A stretch of DNA of 12,538 nt from an uncultured Gemmataceae bacterium (GCA_937922175.1 CAKZUU010000423.1:1-12538); one strand, 5' to 3'. Positions 1 through 6,611 are shown, counted from the first letter of the stretch. The notes: generated by a model not told the origin, from the sequence alone. Program-made: numbers and translations.

Positions 1-1
1 G

Positions 2-568
2 GAAAATTGGGGGGAGCTCGGTCGACATCTCGTGCAGCCCTACCGGGTGGTGGTCGCCGGAGCCCCCAATGTCGGCAAGAGCAGTCTCGTCAACGCCGTG
101 GCGGGTTATCAGCGAAGCATTGTCGCGCCTCTACCCGGAACCACACGCGACGTGTTAGTGACCCAACTGGCGATCGACGGTTGGCCGATCGAGTTGGTCG
201 ATACAGCCGGTTGGCACCCGACGGTGCAGCCGCTGGAACGTCTTGCCATTGAACGGGCACAGCAGGCCGCTGCATCAGCCGATCTCGTCCTTTGGGTCTT
301 CGATGCGGCGCTGCCGGAGCCTGCTTGGCCTCGGGACACTGGATCGCGTCTGATGCTCGTGGCGAACAAGTGCGACTTACCCGTGGTTTCCGACGTTCCT
401 GCGGAAGTGCGCGTCTCCGCCCTGACCGGCGAGGGAATCCCGGAATTGCTCCACCGATTGGTTCGTCGATTGGTCCCGCGCGAGCCGAACAAAGGGGAGG
501 CCCTTCCTGTTCTTTCCGATCAGTTTGAGATGCTGAAGGTCTGGCGGAGCCGATTGGCGAACTCGTAA
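2..568 (+). CDS. MnmE/TrmE-like GTPase, 5'-truncated by window edge
   Basis: This is the C-terminal 188 residues of a P-loop GTPase; the frame is open to the left edge, so the gene starts outside the window. All G motifs are visible, counted from the codon at base 2: G1 GAPNVGKS (20-27), G2 PGTTRD (45-50), G3 DTAG (67-70), G4 NKCD (122-125) and G5 SALTG (139-143). The entry 'GRHLVQPYRVVVAGAPNVGK' and the TTRD/DTAG spacing are of the TrmE/MnmE-Era type. MnmE, with MnmG, modifies U34 of certain tRNAs and needs a C-terminal helical domain ending in an FCIGK-type motif. Here only about 45 residues follow G5, ending in KVWRSRLANS with no cysteine motif. So it is probably a divergent MnmE-like paralogue rather than a working MnmE. 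GTPase call is firm; cellular role unknown. Confidence 0.85.
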   Translation, partial: ENWGELGRHLVQPYRVVVAGAPNVGKSSLVNAVAGYQRSIVAPLPGTTRDVLVTQLAIDGWPIELVDTAGWHPTVQPLERLAIERAQQAAASADLVLWVFDAALPEPAWPRDTGSRLMLVANKCDLPVVSDVPAEVRVSALTGEGIPELLHRLVRRLVPREPNKGEALPVLSDQFEMLKVWRSRLANS

Positions 569-614
569 TCCGCTCTCATCGCTCTGGGCCGTCGATCCTT
601 GAAACGGCGGCGGC

Positions 615-643
615 TCGAAACCTGATGCCGAACTCGATATAAA
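615..643 (+). promoter_or_regulatory. Possible sigma70-type promoter for the esterase gene
   Basis: TCGAAA (615-620) and TATAAA (638-643) are separated by exactly 17 bases. They match 4 of 6 and 5 of 6 positions of the consensus -35 and -10 boxes. Transcription would begin near 650, giving a leader of about 165 bases before the GTG at 817. This is consensus matching only; planctomycete promoters are poorly constrained, so it is a weak call. Confidence 0.3.
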
Positions 644-646
644 CCG

Positions 647-673
647 TCGGTCGCTCAAAATCCCTCCGACCGA
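647..673. repeat. Inverted repeat at the predicted transcription start
   Basis: TCGGTCG (647-653) and CGACCGA (667-673) are perfect inverse complements around a 13-base loop. The left arm covers the start site predicted from the promoter at 615-643, so it could be an operator or a leader hairpin. No T-run follows. A 7-bp match of this kind is expected fairly often by chance in 250 bases. Confidence 0.25.
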
Positions 674-804
674 TCACCCTGGCGCGATCAATACAGAGCG
701 CAGATTAAGATCTCGACGCCCTTGGTCTGTTGGGAGAGGAAGCATCTGCGGTGAGCCGATCAGGGAGATACGGCCGAAAAGAATAGCGTTCGGGATGCAA
801 CAGC

Positions 805-810
805 GAGGGA
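805..810 (+). promoter_or_regulatory. Ribosome binding site deciding the esterase start
   Basis: GAGGGA lies six bases upstream of GTG at 817, an ideal spacing. It directly abuts the alternative TTG at 811, which is too close to serve it. This favours the GTG start. Confidence 0.55.
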
Positions 811-816
811 TTGCAT

Positions 817-1884
817 GTGAAGGGACGGACACTTGGGGCTTGCCTGCTGATCTGGATGTGGGCCCCGGCGGCCTCCTACGCTTTTCTGGGGGGGTGGTTC
901 AGGTCTCCGGGGGACCTGGAACGGCTGAACAGCAAATTAGAAGGCAAAGTTCTCGATTACACCTTCAACCACGGTTGCGATCGAAGGTTGTACTCCGCGG
1001 CGTTGGACTCCAAGCGTGATGTTTACGTTTATCTGCCGCCGGGGTTCGATCCGACCAAGCAGTATCCCCTCGCCTATTTCTTGCACGGCTTCGCGCACGA
1101 TGAGCAAACGTTCCTCAAGTTCGTGGATCAATTTGATCAGATGATGAGTGCTGGTCAATTGCCACCTTTTATCGTGGTGGCACCCGATGGCAGCATCCGA
1201 GGGCGAGCAACGCTGTTGAATGGGGGCAGCTTCTACGTCAACTCGAAAGCGGGTCACTTCGAGGACTACATTTTGCGCGACATCTGGGATTTCATGCATC
1301 AGAAATTCCCGATTCGACCGGAGCGCGAGGCCCACATACTGGTCGGGGGGTCGATGGGCGGATTCGGGGCGTATCACTTGGGGATCAAACACCGTGATCG
1401 AATCGGCGTCGTGGCAGCCGTCTTTCCTCCGCTCAATTTGCGGTATTTGGATTGTCATGGACGGTACTTCTCGGATTTTGATCCCTCGTGTTTCAGTTGG
1501 CGGACCAAGATTCGCCCGTTGGCTCCGATCGGCCGATATTACGGCGGACTGGTCACGATCCGCGAGCATCGCTTGATTCGGCCTCTTTATGGTCTGCGAT
1601 GCGATGCCGTCTCGCTACTCGCTCCCAACAACCCCGTGGAAATGCTCGGGTCGTACAACGTCCAGCCCGGGGAGTTGGAGATGTTCATCGGCTACGTCGG
1701 CAAAGACGAATTCAATATCGATGCCCAAGTCGAGAGTTTTCTGTATATCGCCCGTTGTCGTGGTTTGACGGTGTCGACGGCGTATCTCCCCAATGGAAGA
1801 CACTCGATTGAGTCGGCTCGTACCTTGTTGCCGGTACTTTTGGCTTGGTTATCGCCCCGCATTGCCCCGTACTCTCCCCAGTGA
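817..1884 (+). CDS. Exported alpha/beta-hydrolase esterase (esterase D / antigen 85-like family)
   Basis: A 355-residue putative carboxylesterase. The N-terminus MKGRTLGACLLIWMWAPAAS plus YA looks like a Sec signal peptide: basic start, hydrophobic core and an A-S-Y-A cleavage site near residue 22. The mature part has the PF00756 pattern. 'RDVYVYLPPGF' is followed by an oxyanion-side FLHGF, a nucleophile elbow GGSMGG with Ser179, a probable acid in GKDEFN (Asp297) and a catalytic His329 in NGRHS. Relatives hydrolyse feruloyl, acetyl or other esters of polysaccharides, or S-formylglutathione; the export signal favours an envelope or extracellular ester. The start was set at GTG 817 because of GAGGGA at 805-810; TTG 811 would add two residues. 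It is followed after 76 bases by the dehydratase-like gene in the same direction, possibly co-transcribed. Substrate unknown. Confidence 0.85.
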   Translation: MKGRTLGACLLIWMWAPAASYAFLGGWFRSPGDLERLNSKLEGKVLDYTFNHGCDRRLYSAALDSKRDVYVYLPPGFDPTKQYPLAYFLHGFAHDEQTFLKFVDQFDQMMSAGQLPPFIVVAPDGSIRGRATLLNGGSFYVNSKAGHFEDYILRDIWDFMHQKFPIRPEREAHILVGGSMGGFGAYHLGIKHRDRIGVVAAVFPPLNLRYLDCHGRYFSDFDPSCFSWRTKIRPLAPIGRYYGGLVTIREHRLIRPLYGLRCDAVSLLAPNNPVEMLGSYNVQPGELEMFIGYVGKDEFNIDAQVESFLYIARCRGLTVSTAYLPNGRHSIESARTLLPVLLAWLSPRIAPYSPQ

Positions 1885-1960
1885 AGCGATGGACTAACCC
1901 TCATCGACAACATTTCGCCCATACGTTAGACTGGCATTGCCCACCAACGTGGACGAAGTC

Positions 1961-2818
1961 ATGCAATTGTGCAAATTACTGTCTTCCGGGCGCCGACCGG
2001 TGGTCGGCTTTGTTCGGAATGGTCAGGTGTCGCTTTTGAATCTGGAGTCGAATACGAGTTATCGGTGTTTGTCGGATATCCTCTTCGCACCCAACCCGAA
2101 GGAGGTGATCGAAGAACTGATCGACGACCGGATGACGTCGTTTCCGATGAAGAGCGGGGAATTCTTGGCCCCGGTGGATCGGCAGGAGGTTTGGGCAGCC
2201 GGCGTGACCTACTTACGAAGCAAGTCGGCTCGGGAGCAGGAATCGCAAGGAGCGGCCAGCTTTTACGACAAGGTGTACACCGCCCCCCGACCGGAGCTGT
2301 TTTTCAAAGCGCCCGCGGAACGGGTCGTTGGGCATCAAGGTCGAGTACGGATCCGCCGTGACAGCCGATGGAGCGTCCCGGAACCGGAGTTGGCTCTGTT
2401 CGTCGCCCCGGATTTGCGGATCGTCGGATACTCCATCGGCAATGACATGAGCGCCCGTGATATCGAGGGAGAGAACCCCTTGTACTTGCCCCAAGCCAAA
2501 ATCTACGACCAGTCGTGCGCTTTGGGGCCGGCGGTCACTCTGGCCGACAGCTTCCCCGAACGCGATCTGGTGAGCATCGACATGGTGATCGAGCGACACG
2601 GCAAGATCGAGTTTCAGGGTTCCACCCCCCTGACGCGTATGACGCGAACCTTCAACGACCTGGTCTCGTGGCTCGCTCGAGAGACGTCGTTCCCCCACGG
2701 GGTCGTCTTGCTCACGGGCACCGGCATCGTCCCACCGGACGACTTCAGTTTGCAACCCGGCGATGTCATCACCATCGATGTGACGGGAGTGGGCCGACTC
2801 GTGAATGTGGTCGCGTAA
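1961..2818 (+). CDS. Fumarylacetoacetate hydrolase family protein, 2-dehydro-3-deoxy-D-arabinonate dehydratase-like
   Basis: A 285-residue cytosolic FAH-fold enzyme. The conserved blocks run in order: AAGVTYLRSKSAREQES (79-95), RPELFFKA (110-117), the metal-binding PEPEL with Glu141 and Glu143, GNDMSARDIEGENPLYLPQAK with Asp162 (160-180), and TGTGIVPPDDFSLQPGD (252-268). From memory these resemble the archaeal KDA dehydratase, which converts 2-dehydro-3-deoxy-D-arabinonate to 2,5-dioxopentanoate in non-phosphorylating pentose oxidation. The two glutamates and aspartate match its Mg2+ ligands. Other FAH members (hydroxyhepta-dienedioate isomerase, acylpyruvase) remain possible. I chose ATG 1961, which gives the usual family N-terminus; TTG 1937 would add eight residues. 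The stop abuts the stop of the convergent minus-strand gene with no base between. No other pentose-pathway gene is in view. Confidence 0.85.
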   Translation: MQLCKLLSSGRRPVVGFVRNGQVSLLNLESNTSYRCLSDILFAPNPKEVIEELIDDRMTSFPMKSGEFLAPVDRQEVWAAGVTYLRSKSAREQESQGAASFYDKVYTAPRPELFFKAPAERVVGHQGRVRIRRDSRWSVPEPELALFVAPDLRIVGYSIGNDMSARDIEGENPLYLPQAKIYDQSCALGPAVTLADSFPERDLVSIDMVIERHGKIEFQGSTPLTRMTRTFNDLVSWLARETSFPHGVVLLTGTGIVPPDDFSLQPGDVITIDVTGVGRLVNVVA

Positions 2819-4138
2819 TTATTTTTTGTTACCCGGCGGTCGGCCCAGAGAGGGACGTTTCCCCTCGGGATAAATTTCAAAGTACCGCTTCTTCAAGATC
2901 TCGCGTTGCTCCGGGTCCCGCCAGGAGAGCCTTGGGCTATCAGGCTCCCTGCGTGCCAACTCGGCCGCAAATTCGCGCAGAACCTGATCGGGCAGATCGG
3001 GAAGGACCGGAGCGGCTCGTCGAGAACGCAAACGCTCCCAAAGCTGCGGGTCGCCCGGCAGGCCGAGATCCGGCAACGCCAGTTTCCGCTCCTTGGCGAT
3101 GGTGTGGAGCATCAAGGGATAGTCGGGCCAGCGGCCTTCGACAGCCTTCAACCGAGCTCGGTCCTCTTTAGAGAGGCTCTCGACAAATCGAACCATCTGC
3201 GGCGAAATCTCGGACGCGGTGGCTGGCCCCAATTGCACCGACAATTGGCCGACCCACGATTGCACCAGTCGGCTGACGGCGACGGGATAGTCTGGCCATT
3301 TACCCTCCGGAAGCCGTGACACCGCCTGACGCGCCTCTTTTGCGGGGATACGCGATGGTGGGCTCTCCAGTACTCGACGATACTCCTCTGGTAACTCCTT
3401 TCTCGTCAGGTACTGGGGCTTGAGACTCAACACCGGGTGACGATCCGACAGTTCGAGCACCGTCGTCAGCCAGTTCATCGGATTGCGTCGCCATTCAGGC
3501 TCCTTCGGCCTGAGCCGCGCCTTTTCCTCGGGCGAGAGCATCGGCAGCAGGTGTTGGTTGACGAACAGGCCGAGTTCTTCCAACGCCGGCAGGTTTTCCA
3601 CGACTCGGAGACGGCCCAAGGTTTCCCACCGACGGACATCGGCGAGTTCCTCGGCACGTCTTCGGTCTTCCTGCCGCCATCGCTCCAGCAAGGCGGCCTG
3701 TTCCGAGGAATTTGCCGAACGCCAGGCGTTCAGTCGCGATGGGGGCTGCGACTCGATCCACTGACGTTGCTTAATTTCGCGAACCGCTTGGAGTCGCTCG
3801 GCCGTGGAGGGGGCGTCGAGAATCCGTTGCCGATCCTCCGCAGGGAGCCGCGTCAACCAAGAGACGTATTCGCCCAACACGTGCAAGAGTCGATCGCGAA
3901 CTTCGGGCGGCTCGGCTTGAAGTTGTTCGTCGAGGCGGCGGATTTTCGCCTGTTGCTCGGCAGGGAGAGAGTTGAACAACGCTTCATGCCGCAACAGCCG
4001 CGCGTAACGTTCGGGTTCGCTCTCCTTCCACGTCTGCAACGTGCGTCGACGCTCGGCGATCTCGGCCGCACTCTCGTCGGATCGCCCCGAGGGGAGGGCG
4101 AACAAGGCGGCCAGCAATATTTCGCCGAATCGTCGCAT
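2819..4138 (-). CDS. Exported helical-repeat protein of unknown function, third gene of a sigma/anti-sigma module
   Basis: A 439-residue protein I cannot assign to a named family; it is reminiscent of DUF3106-type proteins. It begins MRRFGEILLAALFALPSG, a likely signal peptide, so it should lie in the periplasm. The rest is charged, rich in Arg, Glu, Leu and Trp, and predicted almost all helical. A degenerate unit starting LPxEDRxRL or LSxEEKARL recurs near residues 58, 98, 200, 249 and 322. EGKWPDYP (278-285) and EGRWPDYP (334-341) are near-identical. The tail is basic and ends in NKK. The start is ATG 4138, two bases after the anti-sigma stop, with GGTGAT five bases upstream; a TTG at 4144 is less likely. 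Its place suggests it works with the anti-sigma factor, for example as an envelope sensor or regulator. That is inference. Confidence 0.7.
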   Translation of the reverse strand: MRRFGEILLAALFALPSGRSDESAAEIAERRRTLQTWKESEPERYARLLRHEALFNSLPAEQQAKIRRLDEQLQAEPPEVRDRLLHVLGEYVSWLTRLPAEDRQRILDAPSTAERLQAVREIKQRQWIESQPPSRLNAWRSANSSEQAALLERWRQEDRRRAEELADVRRWETLGRLRVVENLPALEELGLFVNQHLLPMLSPEEKARLRPKEPEWRRNPMNWLTTVLELSDRHPVLSLKPQYLTRKELPEEYRRVLESPPSRIPAKEARQAVSRLPEGKWPDYPVAVSRLVQSWVGQLSVQLGPATASEISPQMVRFVESLSKEDRARLKAVEGRWPDYPLMLHTIAKERKLALPDLGLPGDPQLWERLRSRRAAPVLPDLPDQVLREFAAELARREPDSPRLSWRDPEQREILKKRYFEIYPEGKRPSLGRPPGNKK

Positions 4139-4140
4139 GG

Positions 4141-4668
4141 TCAATCACCAAACAAGTCGGGGTGGTCCAGCGCTCGGAGGAACTCCAGATCCTCACCGAA
4201 CCGATACAGATGAAGCCGATCCAACAAACGAAGATCCGCTGCGATCCGCTCGTCACGCTCCGCGAGAGACGGCGTCGGAGCTACCGGACGAAACGCAAAG
4301 CCGGTCACAAAATAGCCGGCCAGGGCGACTGCCAGGGCGACAGCGGAGAAGACCCAGCGCGACCCCTCGTTTCCGCGGATGTTCGGCGAGGGGAGAGGAC
4401 CCAAAGGCGGACCGATCGCCGTCGTCGTCTGAGGCGGAAGGAGGACGGCCAAACGATCCAGTGTGCGAGTGGTGAAATCCGGCGAGGGATCCGGCTGTGG
4501 CAGAAAATCCAACAATTCCCAAGTCCGTTTGTACTCGTCGAGTTCGCGACGGAGTCGCGGATCCCGGTGGAGGCGATCTTCGAGATCGGCCGCCGCTTTC
4601 TCGTCCAATTCCCCGTCGAGATACGCCGTCAGCTCCTCTCGGGTCTTCTCATCCAGCGGTTCGCTCAT
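4141..4668 (-). CDS. Single-pass membrane anti-sigma factor
   Basis: A 175-residue protein directly after the ECF sigma gene, overlapping it by four bases (ATGA). Residues 1-55 are an acidic-helical region beginning EELTAYLDGELDEKAAADLE (11-30), typical of the cytoplasmic sigma-binding end of anti-sigma factors. A proline-rich linker (56-100) leads to one membrane helix at about 104-126 and a 50-residue outer tail ending DLFGD. The HxxxCxxC zinc motif of ZAS-type anti-sigma factors is absent: the protein contains no cysteine at all. The role, holding the sigma factor at the membrane until an envelope signal arrives, follows from family knowledge and position. GAGG lies seven bases before the ATG. 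Translational coupling would keep sigma and anti-sigma levels balanced. Confidence 0.82.
   Translation of the reverse strand: MSEPLDEKTREELTAYLDGELDEKAAADLEDRLHRDPRLRRELDEYKRTWELLDFLPQPDPSPDFTTRTLDRLAVLLPPQTTTAIGPPLGPLPSPNIRGNEGSRWVFSAVALAVALAGYFVTGFAFRPVAPTPSLAERDERIAADLRLLDRLHLYRFGEDLEFLRALDHPDLFGD
4144..4149 (-). promoter_or_regulatory. Ribosome binding site of the helical-repeat gene, inside the anti-sigma gene
   Basis: On the minus strand GGTGAT, part of the GGAGGTGATC anti-16S sequence, lies in the last codons of the anti-sigma gene. It is followed by TGACC and then ATG at 4138. The spacing of five bases supports that ATG and coupled translation. Confidence 0.5.
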
Positions 4669-5435
4669 GATGGAGCCTCGGGGGAGTCTTGGTCCGTCTC
4701 CTGAATGACGGAATCCTCATCCATGTTGACATAACTCTGAAGAACCTCCCGGAGTCGGGCGCGGGCGCGGCTGAGGAGTGATTTGACGGCCTTGGTGGAT
4801 AGCCCCATCACTTCGCCGATCTCCGCGTAATTCATGTCCTCGAATTTGTTCAGGATCACCGCCATCCGCTGCCGCTCATTGAGCGTGTTAAGTGCCGAGC
4901 GGATCATTTCGGCGAGTTCGCGTTGCCTCAACCCGTGGGCCGGCGTCTGCGCCGGGTCGATGGCCAACTGTTCCTGAGGCCGCGGCCCCAGCGGACCGGA
5001 GTCCATTGCGGGCAAGGGCTGAGTCGGTTTTCGCCTTCGCGCCCGCAGGGCATTGGAAGCGAGATTGTTCGCGATGGTGAACAACCAGGTCGAGAATCTC
5101 GCTGTGGGCCGATATTTCGACCGACTGCGGTAAATTCGCAAAAACACCTCTTGAGCCAGGTCTTCGGCCTCTTCGCGATGGCCCAACAAGTGATGCATGA
5201 TGCCCACAACGCGGTGTTGATACCGCTCGACCAGTTCGGCAAATGCCGATGTGTCGCCGCTTCGCACCCGCAGCATCAGGCGGATGTCGGGATCGCGCAA
5301 CGCCATTTGCGCGCTGGTGTGGCCGACGCCGTCCACGGGCACCTCATCGGTCGAATCGAAAATTCCAACACCGGCTTCGTCGAATGGTTCTGCCCCGACG
5401 ATTCCACCGGTGATCCGCTGACGAAGAAGAATCAT
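4665..5435 (-). CDS. ECF-subfamily RNA polymerase sigma factor (RpoE-like)
   Basis: A 256-residue ECF sigma factor. Region sigma-2 spans about 58-135, with AFAELVERYQ, the EDLAQEVFLRIYRS core-binding block (91-104) and FSTWLFTIANNLASNALRAR (114-133). Region sigma-4 spans about 172-232, with LNTLNERQRMAVILNKFEDM and the helix-turn-helix YAEIGEVMGLSTKAVKSLLS (203-222). It should bind core RNA polymerase and direct it to ECF promoters, held in check by the membrane protein encoded next. I chose ATG 5435 because it overlaps the rlmN stop as ATGA. This leaves about 50 residues before sigma-2, longer than usual. ATG 5306, just before LRDPD, would give 213 residues and is a real alternative. No promoter of its own is evident; the upstream DNA is rlmN coding sequence. 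Confidence 0.9.
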   Translation of the reverse strand: MILLRQRITGGIVGAEPFDEAGVGIFDSTDEVPVDGVGHTSAQMALRDPDIRLMLRVRSGDTSAFAELVERYQHRVVGIMHHLLGHREEAEDLAQEVFLRIYRSRSKYRPTARFSTWLFTIANNLASNALRARRRKPTQPLPAMDSGPLGPRPQEQLAIDPAQTPAHGLRQRELAEMIRSALNTLNERQRMAVILNKFEDMNYAEIGEVMGLSTKAVKSLLSRARARLREVLQSYVNMDEDSVIQETDQDSPEAPS

Positions 5436-6514
5436 CCTTCGGCGGCCGGCACGGCCGATAGCAATTGCCGTCGCAATTGACCACAAGCCGCCTCGATCTC
5501 CGACCCTTTGCGCTTTCGCACTTTCACACTGATCCCTGCCTGCCGCAACAACGCCACGAAATGCGCCAGCGCCGCATCGCCGGGCCGCCGATACGGCAAC
5601 CCCGCCACCTCATTGAACGGGATCAGGTTGACATGAGCTTTTCTTCCCCGCAGAAGGCCTGCCAACTGTCGGGCATGCGATGGGTAATCGTTGATCCCGC
5701 CGAGCAAGACGTATTCGTAGGTGACCTGCCGACCCGTGATCCGAAAATACTCATCCGCTGCCGACAGAACCTCTTGCAATCCGATGCGGTCGTTGGTGGG
5801 GACGATCCGAGTCCGCAAGGGGTCATTGGGCGCATGCAACGAGACCGCCAGTTGGTACTCCTTGCCCGCCTCCGCTAATTGTCGGATTTTCGACGGCAAA
5901 CCGACGGTGGAAATCGTGATGTGCCGGGCACCGATGCCCAATCCCTGCCGGTCGCCGGCTTCTTTCAAGGCCACGAGAAGGGCATCCAAATTCGCCAACG
6001 GTTCTCCCATTCCCATGACGACGATGTGGGTCAGACGCTCGTCCGTCGGCAAGAGATTGCGTAAACGAACCAACTGCTCCAAAATCTCGCCGGCGGTCAG
6101 ATTTCGCTCCAAGCCATTCAGGCCGCTCGCACAAAAAACGCAACCCATGCCGCAGCCAACTTGCGTACTGATGCATGCCGTCCGTCGGCGATCTTCTTGA
6201 ATCAAAACGCACTCGACAGATCGGCCGTCGCTCAGCGTGAGCAGGAGCTTGTGTGTCCCATCCCTCGCCTGGCGGTGGGCGGAGATTCGCGACGCCAACG
6301 GGTCAAAGCGATCGGCTAGATCGCGACGAAGCGCCGCCGGCACGTCGGTCATCACCTCGAACGACTCGGCTCGACGAGCCAAGATCCATCGGCGGATCTG
6401 TTTGATCCGCATGGGAAGCTCGCCCCGCTCCGATAACCATGTCCGCCACGTCGCTTCGGGGACATCCAGAACACCCAAGCGCGAACCGGTTATAGTGAGT
6501 GATCGACGCTGCAT
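5432..6514 (-). CDS. rlmN: RlmN, dual-specificity 23S rRNA / tRNA adenine-C2 methyltransferase
   Basis: A 360-residue radical SAM enzyme that methylates C2 of A2503 in 23S rRNA and, in characterised members, A37 of some tRNAs. The N-terminal helical domain (1-90) is followed by the radical SAM barrel with the 4Fe-4S cluster motif CGMGCVFC (Cys121, Cys125, Cys128), MGMGEPLAN (167-175), ISTVG (201-205), LAVSLHAPND (222-231) and HVNLIPFNE (294-302). The methyl-carrying Cys344 is in EAACGQL near the C-terminus, and Glu101 is in ECVLIQEDRR. Length and all catalytic residues are normal. ATG 6514 was chosen because further extension enters the GT2 gene; GAGG precedes it by only two bases. It lies 97 bases after the GT2 gene and overlaps the sigma gene by four bases. 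Confidence 0.95.
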   Translation of the reverse strand: MQRRSLTITGSRLGVLDVPEATWRTWLSERGELPMRIKQIRRWILARRAESFEVMTDVPAALRRDLADRFDPLASRISAHRQARDGTHKLLLTLSDGRSVECVLIQEDRRRTACISTQVGCGMGCVFCASGLNGLERNLTAGEILEQLVRLRNLLPTDERLTHIVVMGMGEPLANLDALLVALKEAGDRQGLGIGARHITISTVGLPSKIRQLAEAGKEYQLAVSLHAPNDPLRTRIVPTNDRIGLQEVLSAADEYFRITGRQVTYEYVLLGGINDYPSHARQLAGLLRGRKAHVNLIPFNEVAGLPYRRPGDAALAHFVALLRQAGISVKVRKRKGSEIEAACGQLRRQLLSAVPAAEG

Positions 6515-6520
6515 ATCCTC

Positions 6521-6526
6521 ATTGTA
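6521..6526 (-). promoter_or_regulatory. Possible -10 element immediately before rlmN
   Basis: On the minus strand TACAAT matches TATAAT at five of six positions and lies six bases before the rlmN ATG. It has no good -35 partner: TTGAGG upstream is 24 bases away. If real, transcription would begin about at the A of the ATG, giving a leaderless message. Weak call. Confidence 0.2.
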
Positions 6527-6574
6527 CGAGCACGCCGACGCCACCAGATACCTCAAGATGCCCGTGAAGTGCCG

Positions 6575-6589
6575 GAGATCGAGGATCTC
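6575..6589 (-). repeat. Short perfect hairpin between GT2 and rlmN
   Basis: GAGATC (6575-6580) and GATCTC (6584-6589) form six pairs around a three-base loop, just downstream of the GT2 stop on the minus strand. There is no following T-run, so it is not a clear intrinsic terminator. It could stabilise the polysaccharide part of the message or weakly attenuate read-through into rlmN. Confidence 0.35.
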
Positions 6590-6611
6590 GGGCCGACCTG
6601 GATGCGAGCGG

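Larger units (their letters stand above)
569..816. other. Intergenic region, 248 bp
   Basis: This stretch separates the GTPase gene from the esterase gene. I see no convincing reading frame and no tRNA-like or known riboswitch-like fold. It contains a possible sigma70-type promoter (615-643) and a 7-bp inverted repeat just downstream (647-673). CGATCA occurs three times (671-676, 685-690, 757-762). No clear terminator follows the GTPase gene: the best hairpin, GCCGT (588-592) with ACGGC (604-608), has only five pairs and no T-run. Confidence 0.6.

Noticed and set aside
829..846. LGAC in the esterase N-terminus as a lipoprotein lipobox
   Set aside because: The cysteine is at residue 9, before rather than after the hydrophobic core, so a lipoprotein signal is not supported; ordinary cleavage after ASYA fits better.
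937..1569. Open minus-strand frame of about 210 codons
   Set aside because: It is antisense to the esterase, which has all catalytic motifs in the plus frame; the reverse translation resembles no family.
2819..2830. T-run (2822-2827) as a transcription terminator
   Set aside because: No stable GC hairpin stands before the run on the plus strand. The small GTAA/TTAC pairing around it is too weak, and the bases are the last codons of the minus-strand gene.
3437..4213. Open plus-strand frame of about 258 codons
   Set aside because: It lies opposite the helical-repeat gene, whose frame has a signal peptide, a binding site and coupling to the anti-sigma gene. The antisense translation is Arg-rich without domains.
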